Shown here: positions 26,490 through 33,998 of the stretch, one piece after another
Numbering within the stretch: the stretch's first letter is position 1
How the letters are laid out: every line of letters begins with the position of its first letter
Source: Lachnospiraceae bacterium
Lineage (GTDB): Bacteria; Bacillota; Clostridia; Lachnospirales; Lachnospiraceae
DNA: 64,000 nucleotides
Assembly (NCBI GenBank): GCA_009911505.1
Contig: QXXL01000093.1
Span: 1-64,000, forward strand
Direction of reading: 5' to 3'
Position numbers and translations under genes: made by a program
Notes under the pieces: generated by a model
Told to the model about the DNA's origin: nothing
Database searches by the model: none
What the model saw: the letters and a program-made list of their open reading frames with translations, nothing else

Positions 26490-27707
26490 TCATCTATCTT
26501 CTTTTACCGCTGTCTTCCCGGTAAATTCCTCCCATCGCCTCACGATTACATCGCAGTAAACCTCGTCCAGTTCTATGCAGTAAGCCCTGCGTTCAAGCTG
26601 CTCTGCCGCTATGATGGTTGTTCCTGAACCGCAGAAAGAATCAAGGACGATGTCCCCTGACTTCGTACTGTTCTGGATCAGGTATCCGAACAGAGGAACC
26701 GGCTTCATGGTCGGATGCTCTTTACTGCGAGCCGGCCTATCAAACTGCAGGAGAGTGGTCTGCTTCCTGTCCGAGTACCACGCATGGCTTGCGCCCTCAT
26801 TCCATCCGTAAAGACATGGCTCATGCTGCCACTGGTAATCCTGCCTTCCCATTACGAGAATATCCTTTGCCCATATCAGGCATTGGCGCACTTGCCACCC
26901 AACGTCCATGCAAGCCCCACGGAAGTCATACCCCTTGGAGTCAGCATGCCAGATATAAAAAGCCGCCCCGGATTTCATTGATCCTTTCGCAATGGAAAAA
27001 ACTCCGAGCAGGAAATCACGGAATTCCTGATCCGTCATTTTATCGTTTTCTATTTTCAGCGCATCCTTCGTCTTTCCGACATAGTCCACGTTGTACGGCG
27101 GATCTGTCAGGAAAAGGTCTGCCTTCATGCCGCCCATCAGCTTCCCCATATCATCAGCATTCCTGGCATCGCCACAGACAAGCCTGTGTTCCCCAAGCAC
27201 CCACACGTCCCCTCGCTTCGTCCGGGTTTCTTTCCGGGCAGCGGAAAGAGCTGCCTCTTCGTCAAAGTCCCCATCTTCCTTCGCTTCATCGTTGTCAAAC
27301 TTTATTTTCAGGTTCTCCAGTTCGTCATAGGTGAAGCCGGAAAGCTGCATATCAATGTCGCTTAAGTCCAGTTCGATCAGAAGGTCGCACAGTTTCTCCT
27401 CATCCCATTCGCCAGTGATTTTATTCAGGGCAATGTTCAGGGCTTTCTCCTGCTCCTTGGTCGCATCCACAACAACAACTTGCGTGGTATCGTACCCCAA
27501 GTCCAGCAGGACGTTATACCGCTGGTGACCGCCGATAATCGTGCCGTCTGAATTCACGATGATCGGGTCAACGTACCCGAATGCCTCTATGCTGTTCTTG
27601 ATATTCTCATACTCAGGATCGCCCGGCTTTAGTGCCACCCTCGGATTGTAATCCGCAGGATGAAGCTCCGAAAGCAGACGCTCCTGAAGGTTCAGTGTGG
27701 TTTTCAT
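26490..27707 (-). CDS. ParB-domain DNA adenine/cytosine-N4 methyltransferase
   Basis: This 405-residue protein starts with a ParB/Srx-like domain (HPADYNPRVALK, IIGGHQRYNVLLDLG) and continues with an N6/N4 DNA methylase domain. TDPPYNVDY is motif IV and SFCGSGTTIIAAE motif I, in beta-class order. Such genes often open the packaging operon of Clostridia phages, and the methylase may protect the packaged genome or mark pac/cos. It is the first gene after the non-coding boundary at 27.7-28.5 kb. The homologous gene of prophage B is the one interrupted at 48.65 kb. Confidence 0.88.
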   Translation of the reverse strand: MKTTLNLQERLLSELHPADYNPRVALKPGDPEYENIKNSIEAFGYVDPIIVNSDGTIIGGHQRYNVLLDLGYDTTQVVVVDATKEQEKALNIALNKITGEWDEEKLCDLLIELDLSDIDMQLSGFTYDELENLKIKFDNDEAKEDGDFDEEAALSAARKETRTKRGDVWVLGEHRLVCGDARNADDMGKLMGGMKADLFLTDPPYNVDYVGKTKDALKIENDKMTDQEFRDFLLGVFSIAKGSMKSGAAFYIWHADSKGYDFRGACMDVGWQVRQCLIWAKDILVMGRQDYQWQHEPCLYGWNEGASHAWYSDRKQTTLLQFDRPARSKEHPTMKPVPLFGYLIQNSTKSGDIVLDSFCGSGTTIIAAEQLERRAYCIELDEVYCDVIVRRWEEFTGKTAVKEDR

Positions 27708-28537
27708 GAAATCCCCCTATCCGCCCCATGGGGCCAGTGCGTAACGAAACGCAAAAAAACTTTTTTATAAAATCCGGGCAAAAGCCGGACCTTCCTCGGA
27801 CCCGCATGCCGTACCCCCTCTGGGTAGTACCTACGCCGGCCCCGGCCGCATCCCTCGCCTCTGCGCCAGCTGGCGCATAAAGGACAAAAAAAGGACAGCT
27901 CTCGCTGTCTTTGCCGGAACGCAGGGATACCCCCTGCCGCCCTTTCTTTATTCAGTTGTTCCACGTTACCATCATATCACACATAGAAGTCGCATGGAGT
28001 CGCATCTTTTATAAAGCCCTGCGAAGCCTTGCTGTACAAGGCTTTGAAGCCTCTCGCACTGCTTCGTTATGTGCGCCCCGTGCGCCCGTCTTCTGCCCTG
28101 TGCGCCCCAGTATAGACAAGCCCTGCGTCATCTATACACCGTGCGTGTGTGCGCCCCTGCGTGGGCGTGTGGTGCGTGGCTGTGCGTGTGTGCGTGTCGT
28201 GGAGCGTCTATGCGTGGCTCACAGCCCTATATATGCCCTGCTATACATCCGCCCATATATGCGCCCCTATATACCGGGCTGTCATGCCCCCTTATATAAG
28301 CCCCCTGCACAGCCCCCTATATACAAGACCCTGAAATCCGGCCTATAATCAGGCCTTAAAAATCCGGCTTTGATTTCCCGGAAAATATACCCCACTTTAG
28401 TTTTCCAGGCGGATACCCCACCTTGTTTTTTTGCCTCCTGAAGGACTGCATATTCCCAAAAATCCCGGCAGAAAAAACTTGGAAAATCTCCGGCCAGTTA
28501 TCCTGAAAGGAAAGCCCATGCATTAAAATCGGCATTC
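27708..28537. other. Non-coding boundary between early and late operons
   Basis: This 830-bp gap has no convincing gene. It contains a terminator (27886-27909), a perfect 16-bp palindrome TGCGCCAGCTGGCGCA (27862-27877), an A/T-rich stretch at 27754-27768, a long run of GTGCGCCC and GTGTGCGTG-type low-complexity sequence (28065-28205), and five or six spaced copies of GCCC(C)(C)TATATA (28223-28324). The position, ahead of the packaging operon, suits a late promoter and pac or cos site. Confidence 0.55.
27886..27909 (-). terminator. Rho-independent terminator ending the early operon
   Basis: On the minus strand GACAGC-GAGA-GCTGTC forms a 6-bp stem with a 4-nt loop and is followed by C and seven T residues (27886-27892). 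It follows the late-regulator gene and precedes the methylase gene, so late transcription must start between here and 27707 or read through by antitermination. Confidence 0.75.
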
Positions 28538-29143
28538 TCAGCTTTCCTTCCCCTGGCCCCGTTTATTTTTCCGGGGTTTTTTCTGGTTTAAATTCCCGGA
28601 TTTATTTCCCGGCTTCATACCCCCACTTTGTTTTTTCGGCTTCGCACGGTCATGCTCCATACACCACAGCAGATAGTCCTTCTCATTGGATTTTACCATC
28701 TTCTGAATCCGGGGATTTAACAAAAGCCTGTCAATGGTGGCGTTATACCGCCTGATGCACTGGCTCTTCGACATAGGGATTGCCGCCTCTATATCCGGCC
28801 ACTGCATCATGTCAATGTGGCGCATCTCAAATATCTCCCGGTCAATCTCCGTGATTGGTATGTATTCAATGATGGTCATCACCCTGACGATCGCCTTCTC
28901 TATCTCACTTTTCTGCTTATAGATGCGCTCCTCAATATCCGCCAGCTGGAAAACGATGGACGCTGCGCCTTCTCCCGGATCTTTCCGCTTTATGATAGGC
29001 TCATACCCAACGCCGCCGATCGGCGCATTCCTTTCCGCATTTATCCTTTTCAGCCGTTCATCCAGTCTCCTTTTATGATCCTCTGCCCTGAATGCCTGTC
29101 CAAGCATCCATTTCAGCACGTCTTCCTGCACTGACTTCTCCAT
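28538..29143 (-). CDS. Late transcription regulator, ArpU/DUF1492-like
   Basis: This 201-residue protein has an N-terminal helical region and a C-terminal sigma-region-4-like helix-turn-helix (EIFEMRHIDMMQWPDIEAAI, MSKSQCIRRYNATIDRLL). It ends in a long basic tail. Proteins of this type close the early operon of many Firmicutes phages, just before packaging genes, and are thought to activate late genes. The ATG at 29143 has AGGAGG 10 nt upstream. Confidence 0.75.
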   Translation of the reverse strand: MEKSVQEDVLKWMLGQAFRAEDHKRRLDERLKRINAERNAPIGGVGYEPIIKRKDPGEGAASIVFQLADIEERIYKQKSEIEKAIVRVMTIIEYIPITEIDREIFEMRHIDMMQWPDIEAAIPMSKSQCIRRYNATIDRLLLNPRIQKMVKSNEKDYLLWCMEHDRAKPKKQSGGMKPGNKSGNLNQKKPRKNKRGQGKES

Positions 29144-29157
29144 GCCGCCCATACCTC

Positions 29158-29577
29158 CTATAAAATCAATTTCCCTTCGCCGAACCGCCATTTCAATACG
29201 CTTACCGCCTCCTCTGGGTAAGTCACGACCGCAGCCGTTCCCCCGGAAGCATTAATCTTCCTGATTGCCAGTTCCTGAAGGCTTGAAACCTCGCCGAATA
29301 CCGGCCGCTTTACCTCAAATCCAAAATACTGCCCCCGGACGATACACATAATGTCAGGAATCCCACCGATGCTGTATGCCCCCTGCGATACCTTTACGAT
29401 GTATGTGTCCGGGTATTCCTCATGGAGCGCATCCATGATTTTTTTCTGGAAATACCTCTCCGGGGGAATCCTCTCCCTTAACCACTTCACGGCCTGCGCC
29501 TTTGTAATGCCACGCTCCTTTTGCACCTCCGCTATATAATCCCTGTCCTTCCACCCTGCCTCATAATGTTCCAGCAT
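29158..29577 (-). CDS. VRR-NUC domain nuclease
   Basis: About 139 residues. The VRR-NUC core is visible in the second half: GIPDIMCIVRGQYFGFEVKR, giving the PD-(D/E)xK-type D...ExK residues, and a QELAIRKINASGG helix. Phage VRR-NUC proteins are proposed branched-DNA nucleases in recombination or replication. An N-terminal helical extension (ITKAQAVKWLRERI) precedes it. GGAGG stands 7 nt before the ATG at 29577. Confidence 0.85.
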   Translation of the reverse strand: MLEHYEAGWKDRDYIAEVQKERGITKAQAVKWLRERIPPERYFQKKIMDALHEEYPDTYIVKVSQGAYSIGGIPDIMCIVRGQYFGFEVKRPVFGEVSSLQELAIRKINASGGTAAVVTYPEEAVSVLKWRFGEGKLIL

Positions 29578-30142
29578 ATTCTTTCCTCCTGTCTTCATAT
29601 TCCCTGCGGATCAGTTCTGCCGTTGGCGGCAGCATAATCCGCCACTCGTCCTTCCCTTTCGCCTTCCAGATATTATGTTCTTCAATCCAGCCCATGCCTA
29701 TAATTCTATTCCACGCAGAGAACACTCCTTCGCCAAGCGTCCGCCTCCCCTCTTCGTTGTACACATCGCAATGCTCAATCCAGTAAGGCGCATATCCTTC
29801 ATAGAATACCCGGTCATGCACCGGGCATAACGCTTCGAGGAACTTATCCACGTCATACGTGGTGAAAAGAATCCGGCTGGCTTCCTTAAATGCCCCCTTC
29901 GCTTTTTCTTCTGCCAGGATCATATTAATCCGTTCAATTACCCCGTCCGACCCGTCCCCTTTCAGGATCAGGATGCCGGAGAGAATGAACCCCCTGCAAA
30001 TTTCCGTGGCATCTTTTGCAATTTTTATTTTCAAGGCCTTCAGCTGCTTTTCGAACTGCTTTTTCTGTTCTTCAGACATCTGTTCCTCGTTTCGCCTTAG
30101 TTTTCCCAGCTTTTCCTCGATTTCCGTGAAGATATTTGCCAC
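29561..30142 (-). CDS. Phage replication-module protein, unknown
   Basis: This 193-residue protein begins with a strongly charged coiled-coil-like helix (EEKLGKLRRNEEQMSEEQKK) and has a globular second half (CPVHDRVFYEGYAPYW, EWRIMLPPTAELIRREY). No family recognised. It starts with GTG at 30142, with GGAGG 8 nt upstream. One TTACACC repeat lies between that ribosome binding site and the start, so a protein binding the repeats could affect its expression. It overlaps the VRR-NUC gene by 17 bp. Confidence 0.65.
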   Translation of the reverse strand: MANIFTEIEEKLGKLRRNEEQMSEEQKKQFEKQLKALKIKIAKDATEICRGFILSGILILKGDGSDGVIERINMILAEEKAKGAFKEASRILFTTYDVDKFLEALCPVHDRVFYEGYAPYWIEHCDVYNEEGRRTLGEGVFSAWNRIIGMGWIEEHNIWKAKGKDEWRIMLPPTAELIRREYEDRRKEYAGTL

Positions 30143-30145
30143 CTT

Positions 30146-30449
30146 TTACACCTCCAGCCGTTACACCTTTGTTACACCAAAATTTTAGTCGGGTGATACT
30201 GCACAATCTTTGAATTTCTGCGGTTTTGCCACTCCGTTTACACCTTTTACACCTTTTTTTATATATACCTTTATTTTTTTTAGAAAAGTGCAGGATTGCA
30301 AATTGCACTTTCACTTTTCTTTTTATAGTTATATTCGTAAAATAGGTGTAAATGGTGTAACCATATGCTTTCAAGCCTTGATTTTACTGGATTTTTACGG
30401 TTACACCATAGGTTACACCTTTTACAAAATAGGTGTAACTGGTGTAACT
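30146..30449. repeat. Array of eleven TTACACC/GGTGTAA repeats
   Basis: The heptamer TTACACC occurs at 30146, 30161, 30172, 30238, 30247, 30401 and 30413, and its complement GGTGTAA at 30345, 30354, 30432 and 30441. Several are exact tandem pairs with 9-bp period, for example GGTGTAACT twice at 30432-30449. The array fills the 305-bp gap between two genes. Regular pairs in both orientations look like protein-binding iterons, for example of a replication origin, more than terminators. Confidence 0.75.
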
Positions 30450-30651
30450 AAAACCGCCGCTCTGCCCTCGGCTCGAATTCCACGCACCTGTCATCAAACT
30501 CCGTGATGTCAAGATAGGCTTCGCTGTCCAAATTAAGGCAGTAATACCCTGCGCCCTGCTCCCCATTGCCGCACCAGACGTGCGATTGGCATTTTCCGCA
30601 ACGCTCGTCCCGGCTCTGGGACGGCATCCCACACCTATTCTCCATCGCCAT
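30448..30651 (-). CDS. Small cysteine-rich protein
   Basis: About 67 residues with a likely zinc-binding CGKCQSHVWCG pair and further Cys (YYCLNL, DRCVEF). Small proteins of this type are common in phage early operons; function unknown. It starts within the upstream gene's end; the ATG at 30651 or 30645 both follow AGGAGAGG. Its stop codon abuts the repeat array. Confidence 0.6.
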   Translation of the reverse strand: MAMENRCGMPSQSRDERCGKCQSHVWCGNGEQGAGYYCLNLDSEAYLDITEFDDRCVEFEPRAERRF

Positions 30652-30877
30652 CTTCATCCTCTCCTTTCATCTTTTCCACCATGGAAAGCATAATGCCTAG
30701 CATCGTCTGCGCTTGCTGCTCCTGCTCAATCTCTGTCTTGAATACATTCATATACGACATGACCACCACGCTGGCAATCTGCGCCGCCATGTTGGGATTA
30801 TGCGTATCCTGCATCGCCTTGTTGTACGCTATCATGTAAGCACTTACTGAATCCTGAATAATATTTGTATGTTTCAT
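30635..30877 (-). CDS. Small phage protein, unknown
   Basis: About 80 residues. The body is helical and Met/Gln-rich (SVSAYMIAYNKAMQD, EQEQQAQTMLGIMLSMVEKM) with an acidic end. The ATG at 30877 has AGGAG 7 nt upstream and overlaps the upstream stop by 4 bp. No family recognised. Confidence 0.6.
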   Translation of the reverse strand: MKHTNIIQDSVSAYMIAYNKAMQDTHNPNMAAQIASVVVMSYMNVFKTEIEQEQQAQTMLGIMLSMVEKMKGEDEDGDGE

Positions 30878-31098
30878 TTCCGCTCTCCTTTCCCCAGAGC
30901 GCACTCCGTGCAAAGCGGAATCGCTCCCTGCGTCCTCACCAGAAGTTCCCTTGCAGGATCTGTCCAGCACTCCCTTCCGCACGCCGGGCATTTTGCTGGC
31001 TTCCAGCCTGTGTGACCTTCCGGCACATTTTTCTTAAGCGGCATACAGATATAGCCGCCACGGTCTGTCGGTTTCCTTGGCTCAATCCTCACGTTCAT
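30874..31098 (-). CDS. Zinc-ribbon protein
   Basis: A 74-residue protein with two knuckles, CPACGREC and CTEC, in an otherwise basic chain. It probably binds one zinc. Function unknown. It overlaps neighbours on both sides by a few bases, fitting a tightly coupled early operon. Confidence 0.6.
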   Translation of the reverse strand: MNVRIEPRKPTDRGGYICMPLKKNVPEGHTGWKPAKCPACGRECWTDPARELLVRTQGAIPLCTECALGKGERK

Positions 31099-31369
31099 TC
31101 TTTGTTTCCGCTCCTTTCCCTTTACTGAACACTTCCTCTATGCTCGCCTTAATCGCCGCCATCTTCTTTTCCCCTATTCCCTTGGTTTCAGAAACCGCCC
31201 GGAAGACTTCCTGAAGGTCAATCCCCGGCACGCTCTCCCTGCCGTCCTCGAATCCATATTTATATAAATCCACGCAGAAAGCCGTGAACTGCTGCCTGTC
31301 ATACTTCTTAACATCCTTATACATCTTCCTACTGATTTCCGGCATTTCGCCTCTTTTATTCCTGTTCAT
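31082..31369 (-). CDS. Phage early protein, unknown
   Basis: About 95 residues, mostly helical and charged, with SRKMYKDVKKYDRQQFTAFC near the start and a helix-hairpin-like ETKGIGEKKMAAI segment that resembles DNA-binding HhH motifs. The ATG at 31369 has GGAGG 6 nt upstream. The DNA-binding suggestion is tentative. Confidence 0.55.
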   Translation of the reverse strand: MNRNKRGEMPEISRKMYKDVKKYDRQQFTAFCVDLYKYGFEDGRESVPGIDLQEVFRAVSETKGIGEKKMAAIKASIEEVFSKGKGAETKNERED

Positions 31370-31580
31370 TTGCGCCCTCCATTTCCATCTCATCTATTTT
31401 TTCAAACAAATCCATAGCTGGATATTTTTTCTTCGGATACCTCTGATATACTGCTTCACATCTGCGTCCGTTTACATATTCCATAAAATATTTCACCGCC
31501 AATCTGTACGGAATATCCTTATGCTTCCCGGTCAACGTCAATTGGCTTTTGTCATAGTAGGTGATTCTAATTTTCCACAT
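31356..31580 (-). CDS. Small phage protein, unknown
   Basis: A 74-residue protein with a beta-rich start (WKIRITYYDKSQLTLTG) and an acidic C-terminus. Not recognised. It overlaps both neighbours slightly, as is usual in this operon. Confidence 0.5.
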   Translation of the reverse strand: MWKIRITYYDKSQLTLTGKHKDIPYRLAVKYFMEYVNGRRCEAVYQRYPKKKYPAMDLFEKIDEMEMEGANEQE

Positions 31581-31819
31581 CTTTCAATCCCAAGTGCCTC
31601 CATAATTTCATCATTTTTTCTTTCCTGCCTTATATACTCCTCCATGGCCGGACGCTTGCCGTCCAGATCATCCCATCTGTATATTTTATGGTTTTCACGC
31701 TCCCACTGCCCTTTGTAGCAGTTCCTGCAGGAGCAGATTCCTGAAAGCCAGCGCATTTCTCCGAAATACTCCGCCTCTCCACAGTGCTTGCAGATAACAA
31801 TCCTTTTCATTTCATCCAT
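31538..31819 (-). CDS. Zinc-finger phage protein
   Basis: About 93 residues. A treble-clef-like pair CKHCGE and CSCRNC sits in the first 35 residues; the rest is helical and charged. Zinc binding is likely, function unknown. The ATG at 31819 follows a GGAGGGG element inside the end of the ASCH gene. Confidence 0.55.
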   Translation of the reverse strand: MDEMKRIVICKHCGEAEYFGEMRWLSGICSCRNCYKGQWERENHKIYRWDDLDGKRPAMEEYIRQERKNDEIMEALGIERCGKLESPTMTKAN

Positions 31820-31820
31820 C

Positions 31821-32261
31821 CTACAATTTCCCCTCCCAATTCCATAGCCCCTGCTTTCCGCTTGCCAGAATCGGTTCGTCAAAAAAAACGGCATTCTCCA
31901 TCACCCACGCATACCTTCCCGGCGTGAAATCGCCGAACATGTACTCATCTGGATGCTGCTCTTTAATAAGGCGGCATATCTGTCCATCAATATATACGCA
32001 GTTTATTAGATTCGCCTTTCCGATAATCGCCCCGGTCGGAAAGACATCTGCCCGGTTTGCAAATTCACGAAGGTTTTCGCTTGCCCTTTTCCACGCATCG
32101 TTCGGCATCTGCTTGATACCGAATAGCACATTTTTTCTTCCTGCATGGATGAGGATTTCTCCCCGGTAATTCGTTTTCCAAGACCTTGTTTCACATTTTT
32201 TCTTTCCAGTTGCCAGTAACGTTGCCCACGGCTGCCATACCGTAATCGCCTTCATTTTCAT
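31821..32261 (-). CDS. ASCH domain protein
   Basis: This 146-residue protein matches the ASCH fold: AITVWQPWATLLATGKKKCETRSW at the start, YRGEILIHAG, TGAIIGKANLINC and GRYAWVMENAV. ASCH proteins bind RNA or modified nucleosides and some are N4-acetylcytidine amidohydrolases. Members are frequent in phage early operons beside methylases. Confidence 0.82.
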   Translation of the reverse strand: MKMKAITVWQPWATLLATGKKKCETRSWKTNYRGEILIHAGRKNVLFGIKQMPNDAWKRASENLREFANRADVFPTGAIIGKANLINCVYIDGQICRLIKEQHPDEYMFGDFTPGRYAWVMENAVFFDEPILASGKQGLWNWEGKL

Positions 32262-32273
32262 TCTCCATCCTTT

Positions 32274-33076
32274 CTATAATTGCGTAAGCGTCATTTGTTC
32301 GTACTGCGGAGCATAGTTTGCCCACAGCACCTCCTGCTTTCTGGAGCATACCTGGGAGTATGCCGTTTCTTCATACCGATGCCATCCTGAAAGCATATCG
32401 CTGTATAGTTCCGTCTCATAGCCGCTGATCAGCACCGGTCCCTCATGAAGGAGCAGTGTTTCCAGTAATTCTTCGTGCATAGAATCGTCCATTTCATAGC
32501 GATACTGTTTGCCGTGCCTTGTCCCCAGCATATACGGTGGATCGCAGTAGATTAGGACATTCTTATAGTTGAACCGCCGAATCAGCTCTATTGCCGGACG
32601 GTTTTCTATCTGTACCCCACGGAGACGTTCCGCAGCCTGCAGGATTTTCTCCGGCAGATGAAGCCAGTCCTGCGCAGCATATGCCTTCTCCCTGCCCTGC
32701 ACGTCATTCTTCCAGCCGACCTTCTCGCCGTTCGTCCTGAATCCATGCCCCATATTCAGCGGATATAAAAATTCACTGCCTTTCCAAGGCTGTCTTCTGG
32801 TACCGCCGCAAAGGCATCCTCATACACCTGCCTCGCATATGGAGTATGGTAAATCTCATGCGCCAGCCGCTCCGGGTCCTTCCTGATCCACTCAAACAGA
32901 TTGACCACGTTGCCGTCTAAATCATTCACCGTCTCTATGTTGCTCCTCGGCTTATTGAAAAGAACTGCGCCGCTTCCGAAAAATGGCTCTAAATAACTGT
33001 GGTGTTCCGGGAATAGGCTGATGATCCACTTGGCAATGCTCCACTTGCTCCCTGGGTATTTCATAACTGCTTTCAT
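32274..33076 (-). pseudogene. D12-class DNA adenine methylase (Dam-like), frameshifted
   Basis: Two frames together encode one methylase. The first (32756-33076) has KYPGSKWSIAKWI and EPFFGSGAVLF, the AdoMet-binding motif I. The second (32274-32753) has GHGFRTNG, GWKNDVQGRE and YCDPPYMLGT, catalytic motif IV. Around 32759 a single missing base puts a TGA after NFYIR; restoring the frame gives FYIR-x-NMGHGFRTNG, the expected family continuity. No classic slippery heptamer is present, so this looks like a mutation or sequencing error. Confidence 0.8.
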
Positions 33077-33987
33077 ATGAACCCCTTTCTGCTGCAATAT
33101 TCATTCCAAGTTTCATTTCTGTAACAACCACTGTATATGTAGCGTTGCTGAAACTCCATCTGCATCTTATTGGGTATAATACCCAGCCTTTCATTTCGTT
33201 CGGCCTGTGCATATAAATTGACCGCCTTATAACCTTTTAATGCTTCCACCCGTTCCACCGCATCCTGAATATCTGCGGTTACCAGCAAATATATAAAAAT
33301 TCTGTATGGCTTCACTCCGTGCTTTCCCAACAGCTCTATTGCATTTCTGACTGGCTCTATCTGCGATTTCTGGTCGCATGAAAAGCGGATGAACCGTATC
33401 CATTTAAGCTGTGACAAAATTCCGGCCACATGATCATCTACCAGACGTGCATCCATTCCCTGATTAAGATCAATGCAGTATCCGCTCCCGATCAGACTCT
33501 GTAATTGCTCAATGCCGTATTGGCAAGCCAGAATGTTATTATCCATCAGCACCAGTTTGTCCGTATCAGTCCTGACAATATCTTCCCATGCCCGGTAAAG
33601 CTTTATATTTCCTTCCTTTTTAGGGACTATGCACCAGCGGCATTGGTTCGGACAGCCCCTTGTGAGATAGCCGACAGCAAAATCGCATTCCGGGTATATG
33701 CTATAATCCGGGAACATTTCATCCACCTCTGTAGGCAACTTCTGTTCCATCGGGATATCTCTATATCCAGTCCCTCCCCGGATCGTATCTTCGGGAAGAT
33801 AAGCGTCTGTGGGTGTGAAATCAAAAACCTTGCTGCTGTAAACCCGGTCATACTTAACCAGAGGATTCCACCACTCCACATCGTCTCCACGGCTCTTATG
33901 CCATGCCGAAATCTTCATCAAAGCATAATTAGGAAAATGTTTATTTTTTAAATATTCTTTTTCTGCATCATGCAATCCTACAAGCAT
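33073..33987 (-). CDS. Phage radical SAM protein
   Basis: A 304-residue protein with CPNQCRWC (Cys112, Cys116, Cys119), the CxxxCxxC ligands of a radical-SAM iron-sulfur cluster. The first ~100 residues resemble the N-terminal domain of B12-binding-type radical SAM enzymes (FPNYALMKISAWHKSRGDDV). Downstream strands (KLVLMDNNILA, IDLNQGMDARL, IRFSCDQ) fit a partial TIM barrel. The substrate is unknown; neighbours are an adenine methylase and the primase, so modification of phage nucleotides or tRNA is possible. It overlaps the methylase start by 4 bp. Confidence 0.78.
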   Translation of the reverse strand: MLVGLHDAEKEYLKNKHFPNYALMKISAWHKSRGDDVEWWNPLVKYDRVYSSKVFDFTPTDAYLPEDTIRGGTGYRDIPMEQKLPTEVDEMFPDYSIYPECDFAVGYLTRGCPNQCRWCIVPKKEGNIKLYRAWEDIVRTDTDKLVLMDNNILACQYGIEQLQSLIGSGYCIDLNQGMDARLVDDHVAGILSQLKWIRFIRFSCDQKSQIEPVRNAIELLGKHGVKPYRIFIYLLVTADIQDAVERVEALKGYKAVNLYAQAERNERLGIIPNKMQMEFQQRYIYSGCYRNETWNEYCSRKGFI

Positions 33988-33998
33988 TATTACTCCTT

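Noticed and set aside
27704-27964. Minus-strand frame of 86 codons before the ParB-methylase
   Set aside because: It reads through a clear terminator hairpin and its T tract and has unlikely composition.
27911-28348. Plus-strand frame of 145 codons in the boundary region
   Set aside because: Sequence is low-complexity Cys/Pro/Tyr-rich text from repeats, with no family resemblance and wrong strand for the operon.
30072-30374. Minus-strand frame of 100 codons across the TTACACC array
   Set aside because: It overlaps the coding start of the 29561-30142 gene and consists of repeat-derived sequence.
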